Assembly (NCBI GenBank): GCA_021814145.1
Contig: JAKAIY010000006.1
Location: 1 to 51,851, forward strand
From: Chloroflexota bacterium
GTDB taxonomy: Bacteria > Chloroflexota > Ktedonobacteria > Ktedonobacterales > JADMIN01
Direction: 5' to 3'
DNA: 51,851 bases
In this document: positions 7,713 to 16,378 of the stretch, piece after piece
Layout of the letters: every line of letters begins with the position of its first letter
Numbering within the stretch: the stretch's first letter is position 1
The notes under the pieces: generated by a model
Databases searched by the model: none
Told to the model about the DNA's origin: nothing
The model's input: only the letters and a program-made list of their open reading frames with translations
Position numbers and translations under genes: made by a program

Positions 7713-9340
7713 ATCGTCCAGATCGCGCGATTCGCGCGCGTGACGAGCATATCAGCCCTCTCCGTCTCTCGACCTACGCCGATGACGAGACGCCACGCGA
7801 GGAGCGGGCGGAGATCGAGGCGCACCTGGCCGCCTGCCCTGTCTGCTCCGGCCGGCTCGACGCGCTGCGCTCCGTGAGCGCCGCGCTGGCCGCGCTGCCG
7901 CGCACCACGCCCTCGGCGGGCGTTTTTGACAGCGTGCTGGCGGGCGCGCGCCGTGTGGATAACGCCTCCAACGCCGTTGCGCGCGAGCGCCTGGGGCGGG
8001 CGCGTGGAAATGGGCCACGGCTGCGCGAAGTGCGCTTGCCTGATATGGATACGCCCAGCGCCACCACGCCCGCGCGTCGGCGCTCGCCCTGGCGCGCTCC
8101 CTTTACCGCCGCGCTGCCCACCATCGCGGCGCTGCTGCTGATCACGCTCACCGCGGGGCTGCTCATGCGCTCGTCGCTCGTTACCACCATGCTTCCCAAT
8201 ACGGAGCCTACCGCCACGATCCCGCCCGGCGACACGCTCAACGCGACGGCGCGCGCGGTACATAACGCCGCGAGCCAGCTGCCCTTCAAGCCGGAGGCGC
8301 CGACCTATCTGCCCGCTGGCGCCCGCCTGGACGCTGTGGCGCTGACCACGCTCGCGCCGGGGAAGCCTTCTCTGGATCTTACCTGGAAGATGAGCGCCGG
8401 GCCCCTGCGCGCGCTGCGCCTGCGCCAGCAGCCTGCCAGCGCGCCGACCAGTGGCTATGTCAGCCCCGCGACCCAGACAGTGGGGCTGGCGTGGCGACTG
8501 GGCCAGCAGCGCCCCACATGGCGCGCGATGACGCAGGTGGAGCAGCCGGGATGGATCGGTGTGGAGCAGGTGAACGGCCCTGTCCTGTTGCTGCTCGACG
8601 CGCAGCCCGCGCCTGGCGCCGCTTCGAGTGACGTGGTCGCCGAGCTGCGGCTCACCAGCCTCTCACTGGATGCCCCCTTTACCCTGCCTCCGGTCGCTAT
8701 CAGCGGGCCTCTCGCCGGCTCACTGCAACGCTCGATCGCGAGCGTTGCGGGGACAGACGGGCGGACGTGGACCTGGTATGTCACGCTGAGCGCGGATACG
8801 CTCTCGCGCAGGGAGACGATTGTCTCGACGAGCGGCGCGGGCGCCGAAGAGAATGTGACAGAGATCACCTATGCGGGCGTGGGTGTGCGGCTCGACCAGA
8901 TTCACCATTCCTACCAGACCATCCCTGGCCCGACACCATACAATGTAACGCCATCCGGCGTCACCGAGATTGCGTACACGGCGAACGCCTATCTGAGCTC
9001 GGGTGAGCTCTGGAACCTTGGCCCTACCACCATCACTCCACCAGGAGGCCGGCCTATCAAGGTCTATGACCTCTATCGGGTGGATACGGCGCAGCCAGAG
9101 CATGTCTACGCTGACGCCGCCACTGGCGCGGTTGTGGCGATTTTCGTAGACATCAGCATACAGGGCGTTCCCGGAGGCGCGCAGCCCTATGTCTCCGCTA
9201 CGGTCTGCGCGCCCTACACGGTGACCTACGCCTGGATCATCTTCGAGCCGGCTACCCAGTCAGCGTCGCTGTTCAACACGACGCCGCCATCAGGCTGGAC
9301 GCAAGGAGCCGTCCCGCTGCCGTTCATCTGCGGCGGCTGA
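7709..9340 (+). CDS. Membrane anti-sigma factor with zinc-finger (zf-HC2) N-terminus
   Basis: A 543-residue single-pass protein. The N-terminal zinc-binding anti-sigma domain has the H39-x3-C43-x2-C46 motif (HLAACPVC), which in this family holds the cognate ECF sigma factor. A membrane helix lies at about 133-158 (TIAALLLITLTAGLLM). The remaining about 380 residues would be outside the membrane, are Thr/Pro/Ser-rich and look like beta-rich sensory repeats; I do not recognise the ligand. It is coupled to the upstream sigma gene by ATGA overlap. The external part is much larger than in most simple anti-sigma factors, so it may sense a wall or envelope signal. Release by regulated proteolysis is plausible but not shown here. 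Confidence 0.85.
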   Translation: MNRPDRAIRARDEHISPLRLSTYADDETPREERAEIEAHLAACPVCSGRLDALRSVSAALAALPRTTPSAGVFDSVLAGARRVDNASNAVARERLGRARGNGPRLREVRLPDMDTPSATTPARRRSPWRAPFTAALPTIAALLLITLTAGLLMRSSLVTTMLPNTEPTATIPPGDTLNATARAVHNAASQLPFKPEAPTYLPAGARLDAVALTTLAPGKPSLDLTWKMSAGPLRALRLRQQPASAPTSGYVSPATQTVGLAWRLGQQRPTWRAMTQVEQPGWIGVEQVNGPVLLLLDAQPAPGAASSDVVAELRLTSLSLDAPFTLPPVAISGPLAGSLQRSIASVAGTDGRTWTWYVTLSADTLSRRETIVSTSGAGAEENVTEITYAGVGVRLDQIHHSYQTIPGPTPYNVTPSGVTEIAYTANAYLSSGELWNLGPTTITPPGGRPIKVYDLYRVDTAQPEHVYADAATGAVVAIFVDISIQGVPGGAQPYVSATVCAPYTVTYAWIIFEPATQSASLFNTTPPSGWTQGAVPLPFICGG

Positions 9341-9792
9341 GGCGCCCTGTCTGGGTGGCACCAACGTCGTCGGGAAAATCTGGCTGGTGGTTAAAACCGC
9401 CCAATGGCCTGGAGGGGCCCCGTGTGGGAGCCTCCAAACCGGATGGGGGCGAGGATCCGCGCAGACGGGCCGGGTGGCGACGATAACCGCCTTCAGGCGC
9501 GGGTTCAATTACCCGCCCATGTCAACGGCGTTGAAATCGCCCTGGCGCCCCACCTGGGCGCGGGACGTGACGCGCGCTGGCGCCCAGTCGTTTGTTTCAA
9601 ATACCGGAAGATCACGCTGGTTGGCTTTGCCGGCCTGACCTCCGCGCCAGATTGAGGGTGTCCCCAACCCCGGCTTCTGGCCTCTACCCAGTACGGCTGG
9701 TTTATTGGTAGAGCACGCAAGGATAGTGCTACACTGCGCTATCGGTTTCTCCAAACCACACTGCGGCGCGTGTGTTTCCCGGAGGCGGCGAG
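9341..9792. other. 452-base non-coding region before dnaA
   Basis: No convincing gene is present: short open frames here lack SD sequences and familiar domains. It contains copy 1 of the putative structured element (9389-9519). I found no DnaA-box cluster, so it is not obviously the replication origin. Its last about 60 bases hold AT-richer sequence (TTTATTGG) and then the dnaA SD. Confidence 0.6.
9389..9519 (+). ncRNA. Putative structured RNA element, copy 1
   Basis: Three blocks match, in order, a second locus at 43401-43583. Block A (9389-9440) begins GGTTAAA and holds a hairpin, GGAGG...CCTCC enclosing CCC-GTGT-GGG. Block B (9445-9482) holds CGAGGATCCGCGC and GGTGGCGACG. Block C (9495-9519) pairs around GCGGG...CCCGC. 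Differences between copies often keep the stems, with GTGT versus ATGC in the hairpin loop. That favours RNA over protein, but with only two copies this is inference. Strand is assumed from the downstream genes. Not a family I recognise. Confidence 0.42.
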
Positions 9793-11385
9793 ATGGATGC
9801 CCGTCAGGTCTGGCAGGCCGCGCTTGAGCGCATACGGGAGCGCGTTTCCCAGGGCGCGTACACAACCTGGTTTCGCGGCGCCTCGGGTGTCGTGCTGAAC
9901 GGGCGCACGCTGACCGTCTCCGTCTCCAACAGCTTCGCCGCCGAGCATCTGGCGCGGCGCTTTGAGGATATCGCCCGCGCCGCTGTCAGCCAGGTCATTG
10001 GCGCGCCCGCTGAAGTGCGCTTTGAAGTCAGCCCTTTCGCCAGTATTCCGTACGCCCGTCAGGACGACACGCCAGCCAGACCATCTCGCCCCACGAGCGC
10101 GCCCCAGCGTTCGCGCGCGGCTCGCCCAGAGCGCGCCCAGAGCGCGCCCGCTCCCGCCTTGCCGCACGTCGCGCCGCGTGGAGACGCCCGGCGTGTGGAC
10201 GGGCATGTCGCGCAGCCACCGTTGCCAGGGCTGTCGCGCGGGTCAGCCAGTGGCCCTTTAAAGACGCCGCTCCTGGCCGCCAGCGACGCTCGCGCCCCGG
10301 CGTCTGGACCACTGCGCGCTGGCTCCCGCCCACCTAGCGAACAGGACGCAGACGCCAACCCGCGTTTCAGTTTCGAGACCTTTGTCGTCGGGCAGAGTAA
10401 CCGCTTCGCCTACGCCGCCTCGCAGGAGATCGCCCGCGCGCCCGGAGAACGCTACAATCCGTTGCTGATCTGGGGTGGCGTTGGCCTGGGCAAGACGCAC
10501 CTGCTCTACGCGATTGGTCGCCGGCTCATGGAGCGCGGCCTGCGCGTCGCCTATGTGACGGCAGAGCAGTTCACCAATGAGATCGTCGAGGCGATCCGCC
10601 GCCGCGCCACGCCGTCCTTCCGTGAGCGTTACCGCACGGTGGACGCGCTGCTGGTGGACGACGTGCAGTTCATCGCTGGGCGCGACTCGACCGAGGAAGA
10701 GTTTTTCCATACCTTCAACTGGCTGCATGAGGCTAACAAGCAGATTGTGCTGACCAGCGACCGTCCGCCGCGCGCCATGCCGCAACTGCATGACCGCTTG
10801 CGCTCGCGCTTCGAGTGGGGCCTGATGGTGGATATACAGCCGCCAACCTTCGAGGAGCGCCTGGCGATCCTGCGCGCCAAGGCCGTTGAACTGGAGATCG
10901 AGGCGCCTGAGGAGGCGCTGGAGCAGGTCGCGCGCCCGGAGTGCGAGAGTATCCGCGAGCTGGAGGGCGAGTTGAAGCGCGTCGCTATCTGGGCGCGGAC
11001 GATGGGCGCGTCGCTCGACGCGCGGACTGTGGCCCGCGCGCTTGGTCCGATGCGCCATGAGAAGCAGGCCGCCAGCCGTCCGGTGGACGCCGCCGCCGTG
11101 CTGGCGACTGTCTCCAGCCGTTTCGCCGTCACGACTGAGGCGCTGCTGGGCAAGTCGCGCGAGCGGCAGGTGGCCTGGGCGCGGCAGGTGGCGATGTATC
11201 TCCTGCGCGAGGAGACCGACGCCTCGCTCTTCCAGATCGGCGCGCAGCTCGGTGGCCGCGACCACACCACGATCATGCACGGCTGCGCCGCCGTCGCCAG
11301 GCGCATCGCCGAGGACACTCGCGCCCGCGCCGACGTCACCGCCGCCCAGGCCGCGCTACACGACGGGCAGAGCGGGCGGGAGTGA
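9793..11385 (+). CDS. dnaA: Chromosomal replication initiator DnaA
   Basis: A 530-residue DnaA. Domain I covers about residues 1-85 and contains WFRGASGVVL. An Ala/Pro/Arg-rich domain II linker runs from 85 to 190 and is longer than in many bacteria. The AAA+ domain has Walker A GGVGLGKT (228-235), Walker B LLVDDVQF (about 286) and HDRLRSRFEWGL. Domain IV carries the DNA-binding signature GGRDHTTIMHG (about 487-497). The protein melts the replication origin when bound to ATP. An upstream in-frame GTG at 9772 exists, but the ATG used here has GGAGG 7 bases ahead. dnaN, recF and rpmH are not beside it, which is unusual for the main dnaA locus. Confidence 0.96.
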   Translation: MDARQVWQAALERIRERVSQGAYTTWFRGASGVVLNGRTLTVSVSNSFAAEHLARRFEDIARAAVSQVIGAPAEVRFEVSPFASIPYARQDDTPARPSRPTSAPQRSRAARPERAQSAPAPALPHVAPRGDARRVDGHVAQPPLPGLSRGSASGPLKTPLLAASDARAPASGPLRAGSRPPSEQDADANPRFSFETFVVGQSNRFAYAASQEIARAPGERYNPLLIWGGVGLGKTHLLYAIGRRLMERGLRVAYVTAEQFTNEIVEAIRRRATPSFRERYRTVDALLVDDVQFIAGRDSTEEEFFHTFNWLHEANKQIVLTSDRPPRAMPQLHDRLRSRFEWGLMVDIQPPTFEERLAILRAKAVELEIEAPEEALEQVARPECESIRELEGELKRVAIWARTMGASLDARTVARALGPMRHEKQAASRPVDAAAVLATVSSRFAVTTEALLGKSRERQVAWARQVAMYLLREETDASLFQIGAQLGGRDHTTIMHGCAAVARRIAEDTRARADVTAAQAALHDGQSGRE

Positions 11386-11719
11386 AAAAAGATAGGGCTG
11401 ACGCTCTTGACTCTCTCTATCAATATAATCCAATGATGATTATGCTATCGGACGGTGTAGAATTGGAACGACGCGACGAGTGCGCGCAGAAGTAGTGCGT
11501 TGAATCTCAATTAGCATATAGCGATGCTGTACAACCGCGAGGACTGCTGGCGGGCAATGGTGATGGTGGGCGAGGGCCGCTAGGCGCAGAGGGAGCCGCG
11601 CTATGCGCGGGACTCCGATGGAGGGGCGTTGATCGCCGCGCCGCAGTTTCGGGCTGGCGGCAGCGCAGTTGAGAGTGACGTAATTCCCAATCCTATTCTA
11701 TGGACATGTAGGAGGTTAT
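11386..11719. other. 334-base AT-richer gap after dnaA
   Basis: No gene recognised. Base composition drops sharply from the dnaA side. Isolated promoter-like words occur (TTGACT at 11407 and TATAAT at 11424) but only 11 bases apart, so they do not form a normal promoter. It looks like the left edge of the lower-GC insert that continues to about 13.15 kb. Confidence 0.5.
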
Positions 11720-12664
11720 ATGCACGAGTTGACGCCATTAGAACAAGAGTTGGTGGACTACCTCGTGGCATTCTGGGCCGATCCAGCGAATACACTCCCG
11801 CTCGAGTTTTATCAGAAACTAATGGAAATCAGTCGGCAACGGAAGGATAAAGCCTCCGTTCACAGGCTGCTGACGGATGAGGTAACCATTCTGCGGAGCC
11901 CTAAGTGCGCCAGTCAATTTCGGGAGCAATTTCCCAATGAGGAGGCATATCGGAGCAGCTTGGTGGCTGACATTGTATCGCTATTGCCAAGCGCGCAACC
12001 GCCAACGTCTCTACAGGAGCTTTCTACGGATAGAGCTCAAGTTGCGGAGCTAGTGATATTGTCTCCGAATGTGGAGCCCATCATAGCCCCTGAATCACTT
12101 GAGAACTGTGACGTACTCGCAGAACTGGCCGAGTATTGGGATACAGGGAAAAAATCCAAAGATTTAGTGGCGCATATTCAAGGCTTCGTTGGGCCAGCGG
12201 CGCTAAAGGATTTCATGCTCAGGGTATTCGAGCGAGTTTCCCGGCTAGGGCGCTCTGCATATAGCATTGAGTTCCTCGGATATCAGGATAATCAAACAGG
12301 TTTCTGCCAATACCTTCTACGCGATGTGACGCGGGCAGCTATGGAACGGGAGAGGGAAGAGGCCAAGCGGGCAGCCATCAAACGAGAAGAAGAAGCCAAA
12401 GAGAAGGCTAGAGCAGATTTCGAAGCGCTCGGTAAACGCATGAGCGTGGCTACTTCACATGAAGAGTTAGTAGCGCTGGGACGCCAGCGAGCAGAGATCG
12501 CACCGCTCACAGGGCATCAGTTCACATACCGGAATCACTGCTGGAAGTGTAAGGAGCGCATCTCCTCAGAAGTCAACGCGCAATGTCCCGTCTGCAAATT
12601 CTATATCTGTAGTGATAGTGAATGCGGCGAATGCCTTTGCGGATTCCCTGGTAGACGCTCATAG
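11720..12664 (+). CDS. Hypothetical protein with coiled coil and C-terminal zinc ribbon
   Basis: A 314-residue protein I do not recognise. The first about 200 residues are soluble and probably helical. Residues about 212-250 form a charged heptad-like stretch (EREREEAKRAAIKREEEAKE), predicted as a coiled coil. The C-terminus is a Cys-rich zinc-binding module: CWKC, then CPVC, then CSDSECGECLC. AGGAGG lies 6 bases before the ATG, so it is a real gene. Composition is clearly lower in GC (about 42-52% in sampled lines) than the roughly 65-70% around it, suggesting recent acquisition. The zinc ribbon suggests nucleic-acid or protein binding, but no function can be assigned. Confidence 0.75.
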   Translation: MHELTPLEQELVDYLVAFWADPANTLPLEFYQKLMEISRQRKDKASVHRLLTDEVTILRSPKCASQFREQFPNEEAYRSSLVADIVSLLPSAQPPTSLQELSTDRAQVAELVILSPNVEPIIAPESLENCDVLAELAEYWDTGKKSKDLVAHIQGFVGPAALKDFMLRVFERVSRLGRSAYSIEFLGYQDNQTGFCQYLLRDVTRAAMEREREEAKRAAIKREEEAKEKARADFEALGKRMSVATSHEELVALGRQRAEIAPLTGHQFTYRNHCWKCKERISSEVNAQCPVCKFYICSDSECGECLCGFPGRRS

Positions 12665-12727
12665 CTATTTGACTTCCGCTCACCTGTTGATGTGCTCTAT
12701 ATCGCTTGATGGAAGAAGGATATACCT

Positions 12728-13072
12728 ATGGATGACGCCACCGACCTTGCCGAACTACGGCGGCGGTTCAACCTGCTATTTCAGGACACGATGCGCCGGT
12801 GTATCGTCGAGATCAAGTACCGTCCGTCGTATGTGTTGGCGCATCTGACCGAGCATGACGGTGTGGACACCGCGATCTGGCTTGTGAGTATCGAGAACGA
12901 GAGTTCTGGCTTTATGCGGCTGTGGCAGGAAGGGCGGCTGGATCTAAGCGCGGAGGCGCTTGTCTTGCAACTGGAGTTTGCTCCGCTCTTTTCTGTCGAG
13001 TTGCGGCGACACGCCTGGAACACGTTGAAGGAATATGACTGGAAACCACTCTGCAATATCACGCGACCATAA
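12728..13072 (+). CDS. Hypothetical 114-residue protein
   Basis: A small acidic soluble protein with no domain I recognise. It begins MDDATDLAELRRRF, has a beta-rich centre (CIVEIKYRPSYVLAHLT) and ends in aromatic residues. AGAAGGA lies about 9 bases before the ATG. It follows the zinc-ribbon gene by 63 bases on the same strand and shares its lower GC, so the two were probably gained together and may be co-transcribed. No transmembrane helix or signal peptide is seen. It could be a small partner or immunity-type protein, but nothing in the sequence shows this. Confidence 0.6.
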   Translation: MDDATDLAELRRRFNLLFQDTMRRCIVEIKYRPSYVLAHLTEHDGVDTAIWLVSIENESSGFMRLWQEGRLDLSAEALVLQLEFAPLFSVELRRHAWNTLKEYDWKPLCNITRP

Positions 13073-13235
13073 GGAGGGGATGGCCCGCGAAACCACTCCG
13101 TGCCAGTTATTCGCCTCAGCCACCGCAATCGCTGCATGTCATATACTTCTATAGTTAGGGCCTTAACGCGAGCGCGCGGCTGGCCCCGACCCAGGATGAG
13201 GCGTTTTGACAGGGCGACAAGGCGAGGAAGGCGAG

Positions 13236-14375
13236 ATGACGCGGGTAGTGGTCGGCATGAGCGGCGGCGTGGATAGCTCCGTCGCCGCCGCGCTGCTCAA
13301 GGAGCAGGGCTATGATGTCGTGGGTGTCATGCTGCGCCTGTGGTCTGAGCCTTCGACGGTAGATGATGACGGCGTTGAGCTGGTCGCCGAGAACAAGTGC
13401 TGCTCGCTGGAGGCGGTAGGCGACGCGCGCCGCGTGGCCGCCGCGCTGGACATCCCGTTCTATGTCATCAACGTCGAGCAGCCCTTCCAGCGCGAGATCG
13501 TGGACTTCTTCTACGAGGAGTACCGCGCGGGGCGCACGCCGAACCCCTGCCTGCGCTGCAACCGCCACATCCGCTTCACCCTCCTGCTGGAGCGCGCGCT
13601 GGCGCTTGGCGCCGACTACCTGGCCACCGGCCATTACGTCCGCCTGGATGACGACCCGCTGACCGGCCTGCGCCGCCTGCGCATGGCGGCGGACCGCTCC
13701 AAGGACCAGTCCTACGTGCTGCATGTCCTCTCGCAGGAGCAGCTGCGCCACGCGCTCTTCCCGCTCGGCGCGTATACCAAGCCGGAGGTGCGGACGATGG
13801 CCGCCGAGCGTGGGCTGCCCGTCGCCAGCAAGGCTGAGAGCCAGGAGATCTGCTTCGTCGCCGGGAATGATTATCGCGGCTTCATGCGCCGCTACGCCGA
13901 CGCCACCGGGCGCGAGGCGCCACAGTCGGGGCCGATTCTCGACGAGTCCGGCGCGCGGATTGGCGCGCACGACGGGCTGGCCTACTACACCGTGGGCCAG
14001 CGCAAGGGCCTGGGCGTCTCCGCGCCGCAGCCGCTGCACGTCCTGCGACTGGACACTGAGCGCAACGCGCTGGTCGTCGGCCCCGCCGCGCGACTGGAGC
14101 GCGCGGAGTTCACCGTGCGCGAGACGACCTGGACATCAGGCAGCGCGCCTTCTGAGCCGTTCGCCGCGCTGGTCAAGACGCGCTACAAGGCGACACCAGC
14201 GCCCGCCACGGTGACGCCGCTGGAAGGCGGACGCGCGCTGGTGCGCTGCGACACGCCGCTGCGCGCTATCACGCCCGGCCAGGCGGCCGTCTTCTACGGT
14301 GGCCCCGACAGCGACGAGACGCTGGGTGGCGGCCTGATCGAGTCCGAGCGCGCGTCTCAAGCCGCTTCCGCGTAA
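13236..14375 (+). CDS. mnmA: tRNA-specific 2-thiouridylase MnmA
   Basis: A 379-residue enzyme that thiolates U34 of tRNA-Lys, -Glu and -Gln using ATP and a persulfide sulfur. It has the PP-loop SGGVDSS (9-15), the catalytic cysteine pair C105 (NPCLRCN) and C206 (EICFVAG), and the GDYLATGHY-like segment DYLATGHYVR. The C-terminal beta domains are complete. An upstream in-frame TTG at 13206 is possible, but the ATG chosen has GAGGAAGGCGAG just before it and leads directly into the PP-loop strand. The gene marks the return to high GC after the insert. Confident. Confidence 0.96.
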   Translation: MTRVVVGMSGGVDSSVAAALLKEQGYDVVGVMLRLWSEPSTVDDDGVELVAENKCCSLEAVGDARRVAAALDIPFYVINVEQPFQREIVDFFYEEYRAGRTPNPCLRCNRHIRFTLLLERALALGADYLATGHYVRLDDDPLTGLRRLRMAADRSKDQSYVLHVLSQEQLRHALFPLGAYTKPEVRTMAAERGLPVASKAESQEICFVAGNDYRGFMRRYADATGREAPQSGPILDESGARIGAHDGLAYYTVGQRKGLGVSAPQPLHVLRLDTERNALVVGPAARLERAEFTVRETTWTSGSAPSEPFAALVKTRYKATPAPATVTPLEGGRALVRCDTPLRAITPGQAAVFYGGPDSDETLGGGLIESERASQAASA

Positions 14376-14397
14376 TCAGCCATAACACCGCGCCGCG

Positions 14398-14406
14398 CGC
14401 TATAAT
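14398..14406 (+). promoter_or_regulatory. -10-like TATAAT upstream of lepA
   Basis: A perfect TATAAT at 14401-14406 is preceded by GCGC rather than TG, and no -35 match lies 16-18 bases upstream. It would leave a leader of about 165 bases before lepA. Offered as a weak promoter call. Confidence 0.35.
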
Positions 14407-14578
14407 ACGCCGGGCGCCGCGCTCCTCTATCGTCCCCGCTCCTCCAAGCAGAGAGGCCGGGGGTGAGGTCCGCGCCACCCAATCTGACGCATCAACCTGA
14501 GTACATCACCCTGAAAGGATAAGGCAGGCCGCCCGGCGCGCCTCACGGGCGCCAAGGCGCTCGCCGCGACCGAGCCTC

Positions 14579-16378
14579 ATGGATCAGCGACATATCCGCA
14601 ACTTCTGCATCATCGCGCACATTGACCACGGCAAATCCACACTTGCCGACCGGCTGCTCGAATTCACTGGCGCCATTTCCAAGCGCGACATGACCGAGCA
14701 GGTGCTCGATCAGATGGACCTGGAGCGCGAGAAAGGCATCACCATCAAGGCCCAGGCGGTGCGCATGCGCTACACCGCGCGCGACGGCCAGGAGTACGAG
14801 ATCAACCTGATTGACACGCCCGGACATGTGGACTTCACCTACGAAGTCTCGCGCAGCCTGGCGGCGTGCGAGGGCGCTGTGCTGGTGATTGACGCGACGC
14901 AGGGCATCGAAGCGCAGACGCTCGCCAACCTCTATCTGGCGATGGAAGCTGATCTGGCGATTATTCCAGTTATCAACAAGATTGATCTGCCCAGCGCCGA
15001 TCCGGAGCGCGTGATGGTCGAGATCGAGGATGTCATCGGTATTCCCCGCGAGGAGGTTGTGCTGGCCTCCGCCAAAGAGGGCATTGGCACCCAGGACATC
15101 CTGGAGGCGGTTATCAACCGCATCCCCGCGCCGAAGGGCGAGTTGGACCAACCGCTGCGCGCGCTGATCTTCGACTCGAAATACGATGCGTACAAGGGCG
15201 TCATCGCCTATGTGCGCATCGTGGACGGCAAGCTGCGCGCGGGGGATCGCGTCCACATGATGCAGGTTGGCAGCGAGACGGAAACGCTGGAGGTCGGCTA
15301 TTTTACCCCGCGACTCGTCGCCGTCGGCGAGCTTGCGGCAGGTGAGGTGGGCTATATCGCCACCGGCTTCAAGAACGTCAAGGACTGCCAGGTCGGTGAT
15401 ACGGTCACGCTCTCGGGCAGGGCCGCACACGAGGCGCTGGCCGGCTACCGGGCCGCCAAGCCGATGGTCTTCGCCGGTATCTTCCCGGTGGAGGGCGATG
15501 ATTATCCGCTGCTGCGCGACGCCCTGGAGCGGCTGAAGCTGAACGACGCCTCGCTGGTCTTTGAACCCGAAAGCTCCGTCGCGCTGGGATTCGGCTTCCG
15601 CTGCGGCTTCCTCGGTCTGTTGCATATGGAGATTGTCCAGGAGCGGCTGGAACGCGAGTATAACCTCGACATCCTGGCCACCGCGCCGAGCGTGGAATAC
15701 ATGGTGACGCGCTCGAATGGCGAGGTGGTGAGCGTCCATAATCCCGCTGAGCTGCCTCCGCCCAACGAGTACGAGAAGATCGAGGAGCCGCTGATGGACA
15801 TCTCGATCTTCACGCCCGCGCGCTATATCGGCGCCATCATGGATCTGGTCAGCACCCGGCGCGGCGAGTTCCAGGCGATGAACTACATCGAGGAAGATCG
15901 CGTCCACCTGACCTACCGCATGCCGCTGGGCGAGCTGATTATTGACTTCTACGATCAGCTCAAATCGCGCACGCAAGGCTACGCCTCGCTGGACTACTCC
16001 TTCGCGCGCTACGCCGAAGCCGATCTGGTCAAGCTGGATGTGCTGGTCAACGGCCAGCCGGTGGATGCGCTCTCGCTCATCACACACCGCGACAAGGCGC
16101 CCTACCAGGGCCGCCTGCTAGCGGAGAAGCTGAAGGAGCTTATCCCACGGCAGCTCTTCGAGGTGCCAATCCAGGCGGCCATCGGCAGCCGCATCATCGC
16201 CCGTGAGACGGTGAAGGCGATGCGCAAGAATGTGCTCGCCAAGTGCTATGGTGGCGATGTGACCCGCAAGCGCAAGCTGCTGGAAAAGCAGAAAGAGGGC
16301 AAGAAGCGCATGAAGCGCGTCGGTAGCGTCGAGATTCCGCAGGAGGCCTTTATGGCCATCCTGAGCCTGGGCGAATAG
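14579..16378 (+). CDS. lepA: Elongation factor 4 (LepA) GTPase
   Basis: A 599-residue translational GTPase of full family length. It shows G1 in [25 protein letters not shown] (G3) and NKIDLP (G4), then the EF-G-like domains and the LepA-specific C-terminal domain ([20 protein letters not shown]) ending in ILSLGE. LepA binds ribosomes and assists translation or 30S maturation under stress. The nearest upstream gene, mnmA, also serves translation, but a 203-base gap with its own -10-like word suggests separate transcription. The 3' end overlaps by about 130 bases the convergent membrane-protein gene. Confidence 0.97.
   Translation: MDQRHIRNFCIIAHIDHGKSTLADRLLEFTGAISKRDMTEQVLDQMDLEREKGITIKAQAVRMRYTARDGQEYEINLIDTPGHVDFTYEVSRSLAACEGAVLVIDATQGIEAQTLANLYLAMEADLAIIPVINKIDLPSADPERVMVEIEDVIGIPREEVVLASAKEGIGTQDILEAVINRIPAPKGELDQPLRALIFDSKYDAYKGVIAYVRIVDGKLRAGDRVHMMQVGSETETLEVGYFTPRLVAVGELAAGEVGYIATGFKNVKDCQVGDTVTLSGRAAHEALAGYRAAKPMVFAGIFPVEGDDYPLLRDALERLKLNDASLVFEPESSVALGFGFRCGFLGLLHMEIVQERLEREYNLDILATAPSVEYMVTRSNGEVVSVHNPAELPPPNEYEKIEEPLMDISIFTPARYIGAIMDLVSTRRGEFQAMNYIEEDRVHLTYRMPLGELIIDFYDQLKSRTQGYASLDYSFARYAEADLVKLDVLVNGQPVDALSLITHRDKAPYQGRLLAEKLKELIPRQLFEVPIQAAIGSRIIARETVKAMRKNVLAKCYGGDVTRKRKLLEKQKEGKKRMKRVGSVEIPQEAFMAILSLGE

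Noticed and set aside
7955-7963. GTGGATAAC, a near-perfect DnaA box
   Set aside because: Single copy inside the anti-sigma coding sequence, with no cluster or AT-rich unwinding region near it.
9353-9362. GGGTGGCACC resembling a T-box antiterminator core
   Set aside because: No specifier stem or terminator follows, and the downstream gene is dnaA, not an aminoacyl-tRNA synthetase or amino-acid gene.
9497-9517. GCGGG-TTCAATTA-CCCGC looks like a tRNA T arm
   Set aside because: No anticodon or acceptor arm lies at the right distance, and the loop length is wrong. It is part of the repeated element instead.
11407-11429. TTGACT and TATAAT as a promoter after dnaA
   Set aside because: Only 11 bases separate the two words, too few for a sigma-70 promoter.
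14543-16087. Open frame of 514 codons antisense to lepA
   Set aside because: lepA is unmistakable on the plus strand; the antisense product has no recognisable domain.
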